Origin: Chelonoidis abingdonii
Lineage: Eukaryota > Chordata > Testudines > Testudinidae
Direction of reading: 5' to 3'
DNA length: 64,000 nucleotides
Assembly: GCF_003597395.2 (NCBI RefSeq)
Contig: NC_133770.1
Location: 288,363,691 to 288,427,690 of the forward strand
Positions 20,367 through 32,039 of the stretch are shown piece by piece; positions within the stretch are counted from its first letter, which is position 1; the number at the start of each line of letters is the position of its first letter. The notes below the pieces were generated by a model. That model was not told where the DNA came from and made no database searches. It worked only from the letters and a program-made list of their open reading frames with translations. Made by a program: the position numbers and the translations under genes.

Positions 20367-21639
20367 TGTGATGGGTTCCCCGCCACGGTGCCACCTGGAA
20401 CTGGGTACCACTGAGCCCTCTGACTAACCAGCCTGGACTCTCTGTGCAGCTGTGACAAGCTGCAGACCGTCTTCCGACCCTACACTTCCACCAGCATTCA
20501 CACAGGTAGGGACACACCCAGCTGCAGTTACATGTAGAATCTCTGACCAGCCACAGCACGAACCAACAATAGAGAAACTACAGCCAAAATAAACACCAGC
20601 TTCCCAGCCTAGGACACCAGAGCTGTACAGTCCTGCCCTGGTCCAAACCCCAACTTGTATGAATTTATTATCCATTTTGCCTCCCCCTCAGTATAGAGAG
20701 AAAATGCAACAAGCCTGTGTTAAACCAAGCTGAGATTTTCAAGCACTTCACTTAAAGGCACACTGGGTTTAATTAAAACAAAAAAACAAGTTTATTAACT
20801 AAAAAAGATAAATTTTAAGTGATTATAAATGATAGCAAACAGTTCAAAGCAAATTACCCAGTAAATAAACAAAAACACAAACTAAGCCTAAAATACTGGA
20901 AAAGCAAGATATGAATTAGCAAATTCTCACCCTGGCTGATGATACAAGCAGGCTGGCAGATTCTCAAGGTACAAGCTATACTTGCTTTACAGCTTGGAAT
21001 CCCCAGGTTTTTCATACACAGCCTAGAAATCTCTTTAGCCTGGGTCCAGTGCTTCCCCCAGTTCAGTCTTTGTTCCTCAGATGTTTCCAGGAGCCCTCTT
21101 ATGTGGGGAGTGAAGGACAACAGATGATGTCACTCCCTTCCTTATATAGCTTTTGCATATGGCAGGGAACCTTTGTTTGAAAGCTTGGTTCCCAGACCAG
21201 TTTGTGGAAAAATACAGACATCCCAAGATGGAGTCCAGAGTCATGGGACCTGGTCACATACCCTTCTATACTTTGCTAAGTCATAGCAGCTGTTACTTAC
21301 AGGATGTCTGGAAAGCTTACAGGAAAGTTAAATTCTTCCAGGGTCCATTGTCTTTGCTGATGGCCTATCAGCGCTGTCTGGCTTCTTGATTGTTGTATCT
21401 GAAAGACTAGTTGTGAGTGTCACCCAGATTAAGCAAATTTGAAATACAGATACATAGTCAATATTCATAACTCTAGATACAAACATGATGCATGCATGCA
21501 AATAGGATAATCATATTCAGCTAATCATAACTTTTCACTGACAGCTCACGACTCATGTTGTACAAAATGTATCATAATTATGCTATAATCATATTATAAT
21601 ATCACTGTGAAGAATATTGGGTGCAGTGTCTCAGTGTCA
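20367..21639 (+). repeat. Solo LTR, TGTGATGGG family, in RTE-like LINE
   Basis: A 1,273-bp block from TGTGATGGGTTCCCC to ...CAGTGTCA. The flanks are gctgtc (20361-20366) and tctgtc (21640-21645), sharing ctgtc. A TATA-like 'cttccttatatagcttttgc' lies near 21140, and an A-rich tract 'acaaaaaaacaagtttattaac' near 20780. Same family and orientation as 3094-4143, but longer. No internal coding domains. Confidence 0.8.
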
Positions 21640-21645
21640 TCTGTC

Positions 21646-23165
21646 TTAAGCAACAGAGGTAATGTTAAAAACCCTGGCGACTTCCCAAATTTCAGCATAT
21701 GGATTGAGGAGGATCTCTTCTTGGTTGAAGGAAGATGGCTCTACTGGAACTTGTGGAAGAGGAGCTGCAGGCAGCGGACAATTGAGAAGTGTTTTGAAAT
21801 GATCTTTCCATCAATGCAACTGATTCTGAAGACTGTGGCTGATGATGCCATCCCAGTTCTTTACTGAACAAGCTGGTACCACCTTCCCCTGCAAACACTG
21901 CAAAATTAAATAGAGGGTGGAGAGATTGTGCCTGGTAGCAGCCTGTTCTAAATTAACTGCCTGATCAACCACCAGGATTCCTTATCTTTTCTTACACACT
22001 GACTTGCTGATGTTCTGAAGTCGAACCCATTCAGCCTCTGCTTCTGCTCTAAACAAACATGTCTTTGAAGACTAAAATGGTAGTCTCATTTTTTTCTTAA
22101 CTCCAGTTGCTGTAAATGACTTTTCACTGATCCAAGGTTGATGTTTGAAGGATTGAGGCCCCAGCAATGAGCTGGCAATGGTCAACACTGATGACTTGAA
22201 AAACGCTATTGCTTATCACATGAAAGAGTGAGTGAGACTTCAGTCTCCAATGCCTCAATGCCCTTATGCAGTTCAGAATAGAAAGTCATCAGATACCTAG
22301 TTTGTTCTAGGAGCCTTTGATTAAAGTGGACTAATGTGTTTTTGAAGTCGGAGTTGCACGTTGGTCAGCAGAAGCTGATGGTCAATGTCAAGTTCAGCAC
22401 CTCTTCAAGCTCATATATCTGTGACCGTAGATTGTAAACAAATGCTAACGAGGACATGATCAATAAAAATAACAGTCCTGGTGAAACCATCTGGGCTGCA
22501 GCAGGTCTGTGAATATGTGCTGACTTGCTCATCTATCACCAATCACCATATCATTAGTAGCTGCAAATTCCAGCAGTTATTGCCCATTCCTGTTTTTCTT
22601 CCTGATACCAAACTTCCTGAGCATATTTGCCCACGTATCATTATCCTTTTCTACCTCAGCATTAAAGTCTCCCAGGATTTTGATAACATCACTTGTCAGA
22701 GTTTCATTAAAAATTATCATCGGTTGCTGGGAAAATTATCTGCAGCTTCAGCATTGGCCTTGGAGTTGGTGGAACCATTTCCTGCCATGATGGTAAGATG
22801 CCCACAGTCAGTATTGAATCAGACATTGATAATTTGCTTCTTAATCACTCATGAACGCTACAATGCCCATCGGCCCTTGGGTGAAAGTACAATGGCCACC
22901 CATTATTGGAGCAGCCCGTCAGGGTGGCCTGAGACCAAAATATATTGTCCTCAACTTCCTTTTCACTGCTTTCTTGCCAGTTCACCTCAGATAGATCTCT
23001 ATGGTCAAACTTTTCAATGGCTTGAACCGGATGGCTTCAGCTATTGCAGACAATGTTTGAACGGCCCTCCAGGATCAATACATTCAACATCATGAATGTG
23101 TTTACACTGAAGCCAACCACCCGCAACAACCAGATCAATAGTTCTTGTAGCTGAAATGGCCAAGG
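21646..23165 (-). pseudogene. RTE-like LINE, endonuclease and linker, broken
   Basis: The minus strand encodes a decayed APE-type endonuclease. 'VIKILGDFNAEVEKDND' and 'ANMLRKFGIRKKN' lie near 22600-22690, corresponding to the GDFNA catalytic motif. Downstream are 'LLEFAATNDMVIGD' and remnants of 'HRP...TR..IDHVLV'. Stops are frequent. The linker towards the RT lies around 21650-22300. The longest plus-strand frame here (22481-23095, 204 codons) is the antisense of this LINE, not a gene. Confidence 0.68.
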
Positions 23166-23389
23166 GTTTCTCTGCCACTGAGGTGAAAATGACCAATAAA
23201 ATCTTTCAAAAGGACCAGTTTTCTAGTTTCAATTATATATCATATTCTTCTTCACTTCCTGCCCTGAACTGTGTGTGGTGTTGCAGTGTGCTATATGTCT
23301 ATTGTTACATTCCTATCTCATTTTTGTGGTGCACTGCAGTGAAGTGGATATATGTATATTATAATCAGCTGCCTAGTTTGGATATACAC

Positions 23390-23663
23390 CAGGGATCGGC
23401 AACCTTTCAGAAGCGGGGTGCCGAGTCTTCATTTATTCACTCTAATTTAAGGTTTTGTGTGCCGGTAATACATTTTAACATTTTTAGAAGGTCTCTTTCT
23501 ATAAGTCTATAATATATAACTAAACTATGGTTGTATGTAACGTAAGTAAGGTTTTTAAAATGTTTAAGAAGCTTCATTTAAAATTAAATTAAAATGACCG
23601 GTGGCCACTGAAAATCAGCTCACGTGCCACCTTCTGCACGTGTGCCATAGGTTGCCTACCCCG
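23390..23663. mobile_element. hAT MITE, cagggatcggcaacc family
   Basis: The ends cagggatcggcaacctttc / ...ggttgcctaccccg are inverted repeats. The 8-bp flanks atatacac (23382-23389) and atgtacac (23664-23671) differ at one base. 274 bp with an AT-rich interior. Its termini resemble those of the element at 39871-40108. Confidence 0.88.
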
Positions 23664-23671
23664 ATGTACAC

Positions 23672-24685
23672 TATCATCATGTACCAGAGGAATTGGAATG
23701 ACTCAAGTGTGCATCAACTGCACGTCATATTCCCTACATTGATAACTTCCACTGGCTATTCCTACAAGTGGTAGGGCTCTGTGCTCTTGGATTTGTGTCC
23801 TGTCTCTGCTATTCCATAATATTTTGTTCAAGTTCCTTTAATGTACCCATAACTGTGGTCTCTGAGTGCTTCTATGGTATCTGTTGTCATGAAGTTCCAG
23901 TTGGTCACAGAGTGCAGAACAGTGAGAGCTCTGAAGTCTTAGATGGCCATGTATTTGCTGACATATGTGATTATGAAAAGCTTAACAATCCTTTGAGTTG
24001 CAAAGCGCTATGAACCAGTGAGAGATTATTACGAAAGTGTTGAGGTCTTGCTATTGAGGACAATATACAGAGCAAAAAAATTAAGAAAGTCCAAGTACAT
24101 TACAATTAGAGCTGTAACCATAACACTGAAATTCCCCACTTGTTCACGTGCATTTGATTACCTACTACCCCCCTAATACAATTGAAATTTTTTGGTATCA
24201 AATGTGGTTTTAAGCAATCAAATCACTACATAGTAAATTCATTGGGCCTATTATTTTTTTTTATTGGATGTAAAATACCAGTGGTCTCTAACATTAGTAC
24301 CCCGTGAATTCACCTGACAAATTTCACACATCTCTTCAAGTTATTATATACATGAATTTCATTTTACTTCACCTTGTGGAGTCTGATCAGGGTTTCTCCT
24401 TGGCCTAATAGGAGCCTTTTAACAGAAGCACCTTGGAACCTTTCTTTGTTCAGATACTTTGCTTTGTTAGATCATTTTTTTAAAAAGAATTCAAGTCCTC
24501 CATAATGAGAAATGAAATGTGATCCCTCATATATTTTTCTTTCTAGCTGACAAAAAGCTAGTATCTAGCATCACCCCCCACACATTTTATTCAGTTTAAC
24601 CACCCGTCCTGCCATAATATTGCTAGTTCTGTGTGTTGTCTCTTTGATCATAGGGTAGGTGATGAGATCCAGAAAATCCAATATC
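23672..24685. other. No feature recognised
   Basis: AT-rich sequence with no supported coding region or repeat. An 81-codon frame at 23768-24013 has no recognisable features. Confidence 0.45.
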
Positions 24686-24930
24686 CATTATCTTCTCGGT
24701 TCATCATCATCATCCCTCATCAACTGCTGTGTCATATATCACAATTTCCCTCTCCCTGTATTTTCCCTGAACTCTTTTGAAATGTAATGTTGTATTACTT
24801 CTGCTCCATACCAGTAACACATTGATCTGGAACTGTTCAGCAATAATGTACAACATGGTAGGTTACTGAGTGACTCATAACTATGGCCGATTGACTGAAC
24901 ATTTTTCAGCATGGTCCTAGCGAGGCACTC
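24686..24930. repeat. Diverged direct repeat, copy 1
   Basis: Matches 26228-26465 in the same orientation over about 240 bp. Shared words include 'cttcatcatccctcatcaa', 'ctccataccagt.acacattgatctggaactgt.cagcaataatgta' and 'atttttcagca'. I estimate 80-85% identity by eye. It matches no repeat family that I recognise. Confidence 0.75.
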
Positions 24931-26227
24931 TGTAAATAAATTGAATTATTCTTGATTTTTTTTCCCTGGTATTTCATGCCAGGAGACTCCAGTCACAAAT
25001 TTACAATAATCCAAACTACAAGACAGTGGTCAGCTACCAGGTAACAGCACATACAGTGTGAGGCTGTCGTCTAAGAGAAATTCATGCAAGTGCCAATATA
25101 CAAAGCTTGCACAGACTTACATTCAATTATAGCAGTACAGCATGGAGCTAACTCCTATACCATTTTCACACCACTGTCATTGTTTTCTTTGTTTCCTCAT
25201 TATTTATAGACCCCCCACACTAAACCAGGGCAAGGCATAGGCAGTATTGGGCTAGGAATGCTGCACTCATCAGCAGCTGCTATGGAGGGATAGTGTAGAG
25301 GGACAGTGGTAAGCTAGGGACATGGGGGAAGTAGGTTAGCACCAGGAAGTGAGGCTGGTGCCTGGACCTGTAAGAGGAGAGGTTGCAGCATTCCTAAGAC
25401 TACTCTGGAAGCCATGATCCAGATTCCCCACTTCTCCCCTTTGGGCAGTGGAAAGCCACAAGAGATTGCAAAGAATGGAACACTCTTCCACTGACAGACT
25501 AAGTGGATACTCCTGAGCCTCTGACCATACCCCAAACAGAAGGTACACTGCCTTGTAGGAAGCAAATCTGGGAGAAGTATAATTTGGAGTGGTCACTGGA
25601 TACTGCAACCCCTCTCTGGCCCCTGGGTCAGGACACAGTGGAATGAGAGTGTCTGAGTCCCCTTACCTTACTCCCCCGTACCTTTCCCGTGACAGAACCC
25701 TAAAGGAAGTGGAAGAGACCTTTGGAATGGATTCAGGCCTGCTGCATATAATTTGGACAGAGTCCCCTCCAGAGCAATCAGGCTGGAAAGAACTGTGGAG
25801 CACTGCCTGACCATTAGGCCAGCTGGCTATCAGACTGACCCTCTGCATTCATTCAGAAAGCTATTCCAAACTAGTTGTAATTAGGCAGTTCTTCCCCAAT
25901 CAGTTGTGTCCAGGCACATTACAAGCAAAATGCACATCTCTACACCCCAACATGTTTGTTGAGGCTGGTCTAAATCAGAAGACTATATTGCTTTGGAAGT
26001 ATAACATGCTTGAAAGGAAGATTTGTCTCACTAGCTGATTTTAGTAGCAACCAGAATCACCCCTTTATTACTAAAATGGGGCATCTGGCTTCATACTTTG
26101 TTTTCCCATGTAGCCTGACTCAGTAGCAGCCTAGTTTTCAAAAGGGGTTTACAGGGAACAGAGATCAACTAGTTGGTTAAAAATAAGAACTTTCATTCAT
26201 TTGTAGAAACAAACTTTTTTTAAGGTT
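24931..26227. other. No gene recognised between direct repeats
   Basis: Short frames near 25314-25850 lie on both strands without any domain. There is no poly-A, TIR or LTR signature showing that the intervening DNA is an element. Confidence 0.45.
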
Positions 26228-26465
26228 TAAGGTTATCTTCTTGGCCCATCTTCATCATCCCTCATCAATTGCTGGGTCATGTATGTATCACAATTTCTCC
26301 CCTCCCTGTCGTCCCCCACCCAATCTCTTTTAAAATGCAATGTGTGCGACTTTTGCTCCATACCAGTGACACATTGATCTGGAACTGTCCAGCAATAATG
26401 TATAACACACTAGGCTACTGAGTGACATAAAACTATTGCTGACTGAATATTTTTCAGCACACTCC
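26228..26465. repeat. Diverged direct repeat, copy 2
   Basis: The partner of 24686-24930, offset by about 1.54 kb. After the shared 'atttttcagca' the copies part: 'tggtcctagcg' in copy 1, 'cactcctactg' here. The 121-codon plus and 117-codon minus frames that overlap this region and run to 26807 are mutual antisense and lack any domain. Confidence 0.75.
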
Positions 26466-29100
26466 TACTGCAGCTCTGACCTGGTCAGGGGAGAAGTCCC
26501 TGACCTTTACACATTCTTCCAGTCCTTGGTTACCCGCTTGGGGACCAATCTTTTTTACCATGGTATTTACTATGGAGGCTATGGGTGGGGGCTTCCGCAA
26601 CTCTTCCAGTGTTTCAAGCAAGGGACCGTATTGGAGCTGGCCTGGAGAGCCCAAGGGAAAAGGAAATTCATGGGGATTATCCCTCATAATTATAATAAGA
26701 AGGACACAAGTCAGCGTCCTGCTTTGACACAGCCTCCCTCCCCCAGCTACTCTCTCTGCTTGCAGCCACTGTTTCCTTCTGCTCTCCCAACATGGCTCTG
26801 AAACCACAACTTTGTCTCTTCCATTCCCTGTGAGTTGCCTGAGTTTTATTCTGAGATTTCTTTGGTAAGGCTTTAACTGCTGCCTCGCTTTTGTTGTTGT
26901 TTGTTTGTTTATTGTCTGCTTTTTTTATTTACAGACTTGTTGTTTTAGATTTTACTTTTTTTTATAGTTACACACTTGATTTTGCAGTGCCACTATTTCA
27001 GGTGCCTGAATTAGGCTGGTAGCCCAAAGGGTGTTTGATTTTGCTTTTAGGTTAATTATGTCTTTATTTTATTTTTTTAAGGTTTTTATTTTTGTCTTTC
27101 ACTGATTAATTAACTTATTGTATTTATTTATTTATTATTGCTACCATTGGCTTTCAGAGCTGCAGGAATGGCCCAGGGCCAGTGAAGGCTTCAGGCTTCC
27201 AGGGTCCATTATCATATTCCTGTACAAAATCTGTCAACCTGTTACCCAAATCCATTTCCATCTTTTCAGATATTTCCTTTCCTTCTGACTTTTATTTTTT
27301 ACTTGACCAGGCTATCAGCCTGAGCCCCAGTAACAGAATGTATTCATAAACTGACTCATGGTCTATGATATGGGGAACTTACAGGTTGCTATCCCGCTCC
27401 ACCATCCTCCTCTATTGCCACAAAGCACTTGTACCAATTGTCCCCACCTCTCCACCACTCTTGGCTGGCTTACTAAATCTGTTACCCATAGTTTTATGAA
27501 ACCCAAAGCACTGGTAACTTAACTGTTATTTTTTTTTTTTTAGGCAATGTCAGGAATAAATGAATGGGGACACAGCTCCTTCATCTGATAAATGATTGGT
27601 GCAAACCAGAGTTTTTACCTAAAACTACTTTTTATTAGGCTGTAAGCACATACACATGTATGCTATAGCAACAGGTCTAGAGCACCCCAAACATTATAGT
27701 TACCCAAAGTTTGAGATGGTTTTGAGTGATTACCAGCCAGGCTTCCAGGGGCCCTCCTTTCATTCAGCTGATAGGGAGTTTATGTGTTAGCTCCTTACCC
27801 AAAGAAAAGCTTCCTTGGACTGCTCTGAGGTATTTATTTTTATTTAATTTTTATAGCTAATTTTTCTAAAACATATAACTTATAGCAACCCCTACTGGGT
27901 TACCACAGTAACCCCTACTGGGTTATCAATGTTTAAAATTTTAATAAATTATTTACTATTTTTATTAGAAAAGCAGTATTTGTATTTTGAGTTATTACAA
28001 TAATAAAATTTATATGTTAGGGGTACTTAGAACCAAAGTTGCTGTTTATTTACTTTTTTGAATTTTAATTAGTAAATCTGCAACTGCCAGAATTTGGCCT
28101 TGCCTATGAAAAGCCCTAACCATCTTTCTAGCAATGTAATCTTTTGCTTTTAATTAATGATGGCTAAATACATCCAAAATAGCTGTGGTTTGGTTTAATC
28201 AAGTTTTAAAGTTACACTTGAACATCAAACTGGCAGAGGCAGAAGACTGGTAATTTCAAAAGAAAAAGACTAACAGTCTGGCCAAAAAGCTAGATCTGAT
28301 CTAAATATGATGGCTTCCTATCCCATAAGCTGGAGTTTGAACAAGGGGAGGAAACTGCAATTAACTTAAAGGAAAAAATAATAGTGATAAAAAGAAACAA
28401 CAAGGCACACATGATTTTTTTTCTTTTTAATGCTTTCAGTTGATTAATGTAACAACCTGGAAGTGATCAGTGTGAAACTGTTTGGGCCATTAACAAAACG
28501 CATAATTCCAGTGCTATAGCATTAAAAATAGTGCCAGAGAAGATGATTTAGTGCCAAACTTCCCAGCACACCTGGTGCTAGGGAAACATTCTTCTCTGCT
28601 TGCTCTGTTATTAGATTGAATCCACCCTTAGGCTTTTCTCCCTGGAATATGCCATACTTTGAGATGTGTGTCATTAGTGCCTCTCTACTGAAGTACTATA
28701 CAGTATAGTCATTTGTCTCCATCCAGCAACCAGTGCTCAACTAGGGTGCAATGTTCTTTACAGCCCTATGCAAGACCTTTCATCCTGTTTCACCTTCACA
28801 CAATCCTTATAAGGTGGATTCTGTGACCCTGGTTCATGTTGAGTAGTAATTACTCTCACACAATTAGTTCTGTTGGGTTTCTAGTTCTTTTGCACAAGGA
28901 CACTGGATATTCAGGTTAGGGTTGAGGCAATCATTGTCAGATAACATAGGCACCGAACTAACCTGAGGCCTGACATTTGAACTGAACTTCTGTGTCTGGT
29001 GAAGTATGGAATACTTTGGTATTTTAAAAAAGTCTTTAAATGTTCATGTGGTTCCCACTTCCTGGGAGGAGTTGGGTCTAGGAATGGATTTATTAAGTTA
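26466..29100. other. Repeat-poor AT-rich stretch
   Basis: No gene found. There is low-complexity T-rich sequence (26880-27150, including ttgttgttgtttgtttgtttatt and tatttatttatttattatt; T-run at 27527-27541). The part at 27850-28700 is AT-rich, with TAATTAAT-type words (for example near 28156) and no recognisable repeat, so it could hold conserved non-coding DNA. That is inference. Confidence 0.4.
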
Positions 29101-29285
29101 TGGTAATAATCATACCCAGCTCTTATATAGCACTTTCCTCAGTGGATCTCAAAGCTCTTAACAAAGAAAGTCATTATCATTATCCCCATTTTACAAATGG
29201 GGGAAACTGAGGCACCAATATGTGAAGTTACTTCCCAAAGGCTAGCCTTCTATAGCCCAGGCCCCTGGTCAAGCCACAAGGCCAC
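29101..29285 (-). repeat. CORE-SINE/MIR-type element
   Basis: 'taataatcatacccagctcttatatagcactttcc ... gatctcaaagctcttaacaaag ... cattatccccattttacaaatgggggaaactgaggcacc ... gaagttacttcccaaaggc' is the reverse of a MIR-group SINE, easily recognised by the 'ccccattttacaaatgggg' and 'aaactgaggca' phrases. The tRNA-derived head is lost. Confidence 0.75.
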
Positions 29286-29636
29286 AACAGTAACATTGCA
29301 AAATAATGTTATAATGCTGATTATATTGTATTGAATTTGTTTTACAGACTCTATAAGCCAAAATGTTTACCCCTTCTAAACATCAATGCCATTGATAGTA
29401 AATGTGGACCTGAGCTATAGCTTTTGGATGTGGTTAGGGATCCTGGTTTTGAAACTCCCTTTTAAGTTCAGAGGTGTTCAGATTCAGCATTTTTGATTGA
29501 TGCAATACAGACAGGTACTAGCCAGATAATTCAGATGTAGATCTAGGTCTGTAGTTCCTGGCTACTCCATGGCTGAAGGGTTTTAAATATAAAATTTTGG
29601 TTTGGTCTATTATTATAGCAAGAGTGAGCTGTATTG

Positions 29637-29790
29637 GGGCACACTCCGTCCCCATCCTCTGAAGCCCCAGAAACCTCTCAGATTGTCAGTAGGTGGCAAC
29701 TTGTATGAATTGCTTTATATTCCATTCACCGACACCAGTACAGTCTTGTGAAGCAAAGTATTTACAGTGGTTCTTGTTCAGCTAGTCCAC
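29637..29790 (-). repeat. Gypsy LTR/leader fragment, inverted relative to 31650
   Basis: The plus strand here matches the reverse complement of about 31650-31797. Shared words include 'ccccatcctctga.gccccagaaa.ctctcagattgtc', 'cagtcttgtg' and 'tatttaca.tg'. So an LTR-end/leader segment stands on both sides of the gag remnant but in opposite orientation, unlike a normal element with direct LTRs. Confidence 0.7.
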
Positions 29791-29959
29791 CGTGTTCTGA
29801 GATCTCAAGGAAAGGAGACCTCTGTTCTTCCGCGGCCCTGTGGGAAAGGGCCAAAGGGCCCAACACAGTGCTGGGGACTTGCCCAGGGTTTTGACTTCCC
29901 CAGTCGCGGTGATCAAGAGAAAGACTGGGAAACTGATGTGAGGATTTAGCATCCAAGTA

Positions 29960-30480
29960 ATGGAGCAGACTCTGTAGTGGTTGGTGGAGTTGCAGAAAGA
30001 GCTGCAACAGACTATGCAGTCCTTCCAGCAATCTCATCAATTGGAGAGACAATCCCGACTGGCGTGGCACGTGGCACAAAAGAAGAGTCTGCAGGAATTT
30101 ATCAGGGAACAAGGGTAAGTACAGCATCAATTGCTTCAGAAACTGGTGAGTCCCAGTATGGGGAACAGCATTTGGACACAAGGGGTCAGCCTGCGTAATA
30201 TGGTGCCAGCAGATGACCCCAATGCATTTCTAGTGACATTTAAAAGAGTAGCAATGGGAACCATCCGGGACACAGGAATATGGGCCCTCTGGTTAGCATC
30301 CTATTTGCGGGGAGGCTCCAGCAGCTATATGGCCCTGAGCAGTGGACAGTCCAGAGACTGTGATGATGATAAGGAGGCCACATTAGACTACATGGGCCTG
30401 TCTATGGAAAAGTACTGAAAGAAGTTTCGAGCTGCTAGATGGGCTGAAGCCCAGGGTATTTACCCAAAGACTGGGCTACC
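29960..30480 (+). pseudogene. Ty3/gypsy gag with SCAN-like domain, broken
   Basis: One frame from ATG 29960 reads a glutamine-rich coiled N-terminus ('WLVELQKELQQTMQSFQQSH'). The domain 'DDPNAFLVTFKRVA' ... 'WLASYLRGGSSSYMALS' ... 'KKFRAARWAE' follows at about 30205-30450. This order matches the gag of Gmr1-like gypsy elements, the source of the vertebrate SCAN dimerisation domain. In-frame stops at 29975 (TAG), 30116 (TAA) and 30416 (TGA) kill it. No zinc finger of the KRAB/SCAN gene type follows, so a retroelement origin is far more likely than a SCAN transcription factor. Confidence 0.75.
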
Positions 30481-30679
30481 CATTGGTTAATGCAAAAGAT
30501 ACAGTACACAGAGTGACTTTATCTGACTGAGACCTTGGGGGTGTGGCAAAGATAAAAGGCAACCATGTTGGTGAAGGTGGGGAAGAGATGGGAGAGCAAC
30601 CTAGTGGGCACGGAATCAGGATGTTTGCTGGCTATGAAAGATGTGGTAAAGCCACATTAGATCCTGTCAGGGGAAAGGC

Positions 30680-31024
30680 TTGAGTCTGGAGTGCATCCAT
30701 GGGGAGAGAAGACTTTGCCCAATGGCCAAGATACCCCTGGAGGTCCAGGTAAAGTCCAGATGGAAACAAGCTGGGGTTGTGGATAGGTTGCCCCATTTGA
30801 TGGTATTAGGTACAGACTGGATCCCTGTCCCCTTTAAGAAGAAAGTAGGAATCTGGAGTCCATGGCAAAAGGCAACTGAAGCATTGGGGAGGATAGAGAA
30901 AGTGCTCCAAGTAGGAGAACAGGGGAACCCTAAACAACAGGATACAAGCCAGCAGGTGAAAAAGGTAAACACATATTCCCAAGGAGAAAATGGAAAGAAG
31001 GAAGAACTGGTTGAGAGGCATTAG
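30680..31024 (+). pseudogene. Ty3/gypsy protease-region fragment
   Basis: In the same frame as the gag at 29960, this piece is open for 114 codons. It contains 'LPHLMVLGTDWIPVPFKKK' (about 30791-30847), resembling the C-terminal 'ILGTDW' strand of a retropepsin followed by a lysine-rich linker. The active-site D(S/T)G is not recognisable upstream, and the gag-protease junction at 30450-30680 has frameshifts. No reverse transcriptase follows before the LTR-like block at 31408. Confidence 0.5.
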
Positions 31025-31407
31025 GGCAAAAAGGAAGCCCAGAAATATCAGAAGGGGGTGAGCTGTCCACAGAATGTTCGCTCCCTCTTGCTCCCTGAGA
31101 AAAGGAACCCTGAGATATGTTGATATCACTAGGAAAACAAGAGGCCATAGAGAAAAAAGGTGATGAAGAAATAGAACATGCCCTGCCGCAAAAGAAAGAG
31201 GGTGGGCAGGAGGAGATCAGATCCTCAAATTGCCCCTGGTGTGAAGACCAGTGGGCTAAAACAGAATGATGGGAATGTCCTCCACCCATTAAATGTGACT
31301 TCTATGGGTGGAGGTGGGCAAAGGTACCCGGTGCCTTTTCTAAAGAAGGGAAGGTGCAAGGGAAAAAGAACCTCCACGGTCAACAGTTGGGGGAGCTGTG
31401 TGAGAAG

Positions 31408-31735
31408 GTGTTAGGAGATAACAGGAGTTGAGCCCTAACTCTGATCACTTAGAGCCCAATCAACTCTCCTGGAGAAAGCTGACGGGGGATGTGCAGTTAA
31501 TTAGTTCATCAGGCTGGAAGGGTTGATTAACCAATTATCCATCAGTTGAGGGGTATAAAAGAAGTCACAGGAAGGTAGTGACTGGGGGAGGACCTAGGCT
31601 AGCTGAGCTCAGTATGGTCTGAGATCTGTTTCTCAAGGGCTGTTTGGGAAAGGGTCAAAAACAGTGTAAATATTTTACTGCACAAGACTGTATTGCTGTT
31701 GGTGATGGGAATATAAGTAAATTCACACAAGCTAC
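31408..31735 (+). repeat. Putative 3' LTR of gypsy element
   Basis: This block starts TGTTAGGAGATAACAGG, has 'aggggtataaaagaagtcac' as a TATA box near 31552, and ends in ...aattcacaca. That order fits U3-R-U5 of a gypsy LTR following the gag/protease fossil. The sequence after it (31736-31797) looks like leader. A direct partner at the 5' side was not found; only an inverted one is present at 29637. Confidence 0.55.
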
Positions 31736-31797
31736 CACTTACCAGACAATCTGAGAGATTTCTGGGGCATCAGAGGATGGGGATGGAGTTTGCCATT
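31650..31797 (+). repeat. Inverted partner of 29637-29790
   Basis: The reverse complement of this segment aligns with 29637-29790 at roughly three quarters identity by eye, without long gaps. It covers the last part of the putative LTR and about 60 bp beyond. Confidence 0.7.
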
Positions 31798-32039
31798 AAA
31801 TGTGGATTTCAATCTGAGTTTGGACTCAAGGTCTGTGGCTAGAAAATCATAGGAACAACCCTGGTCTGCACAAAGCCTGAGATAGGCACCCAGGCTCCCT
31901 GTACAGTGCAGGGGGAAAGAAAGGTGCCTTAGAATGTGAGCCACAACAGGCAGCATCCTAGGCAGGTCACTGGCTAAACTAGCCAGTGGGAGATGCCAAA
32001 AAGAGGGGAGTGTCCTAAGCCCTATCCTCAAGGACAGAG
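31798..32039. other. No feature recognised
   Basis: No gene. The 99-codon minus-strand frame over it has no recognisable domain. Confidence 0.4.

Noticed and set aside
22481..23095. 204-codon plus-strand frame, longest uninterrupted non-N frame in the window
   Set aside because: It is the antisense of the decayed LINE endonuclease on the minus strand and shows no domain of its own.
26436..26807. 121-codon plus and 117-codon minus frames
   Set aside because: They are complementary frames of the same DNA, with no motif and no splice or transcript support; part of the diverged repeat lies inside them.
29960..30480. SCAN zinc-finger gene exon
   Set aside because: Three in-frame stops, a Q-rich gag-type N-terminus, a protease remnant downstream and LTR-like ends; no C2H2 fingers.
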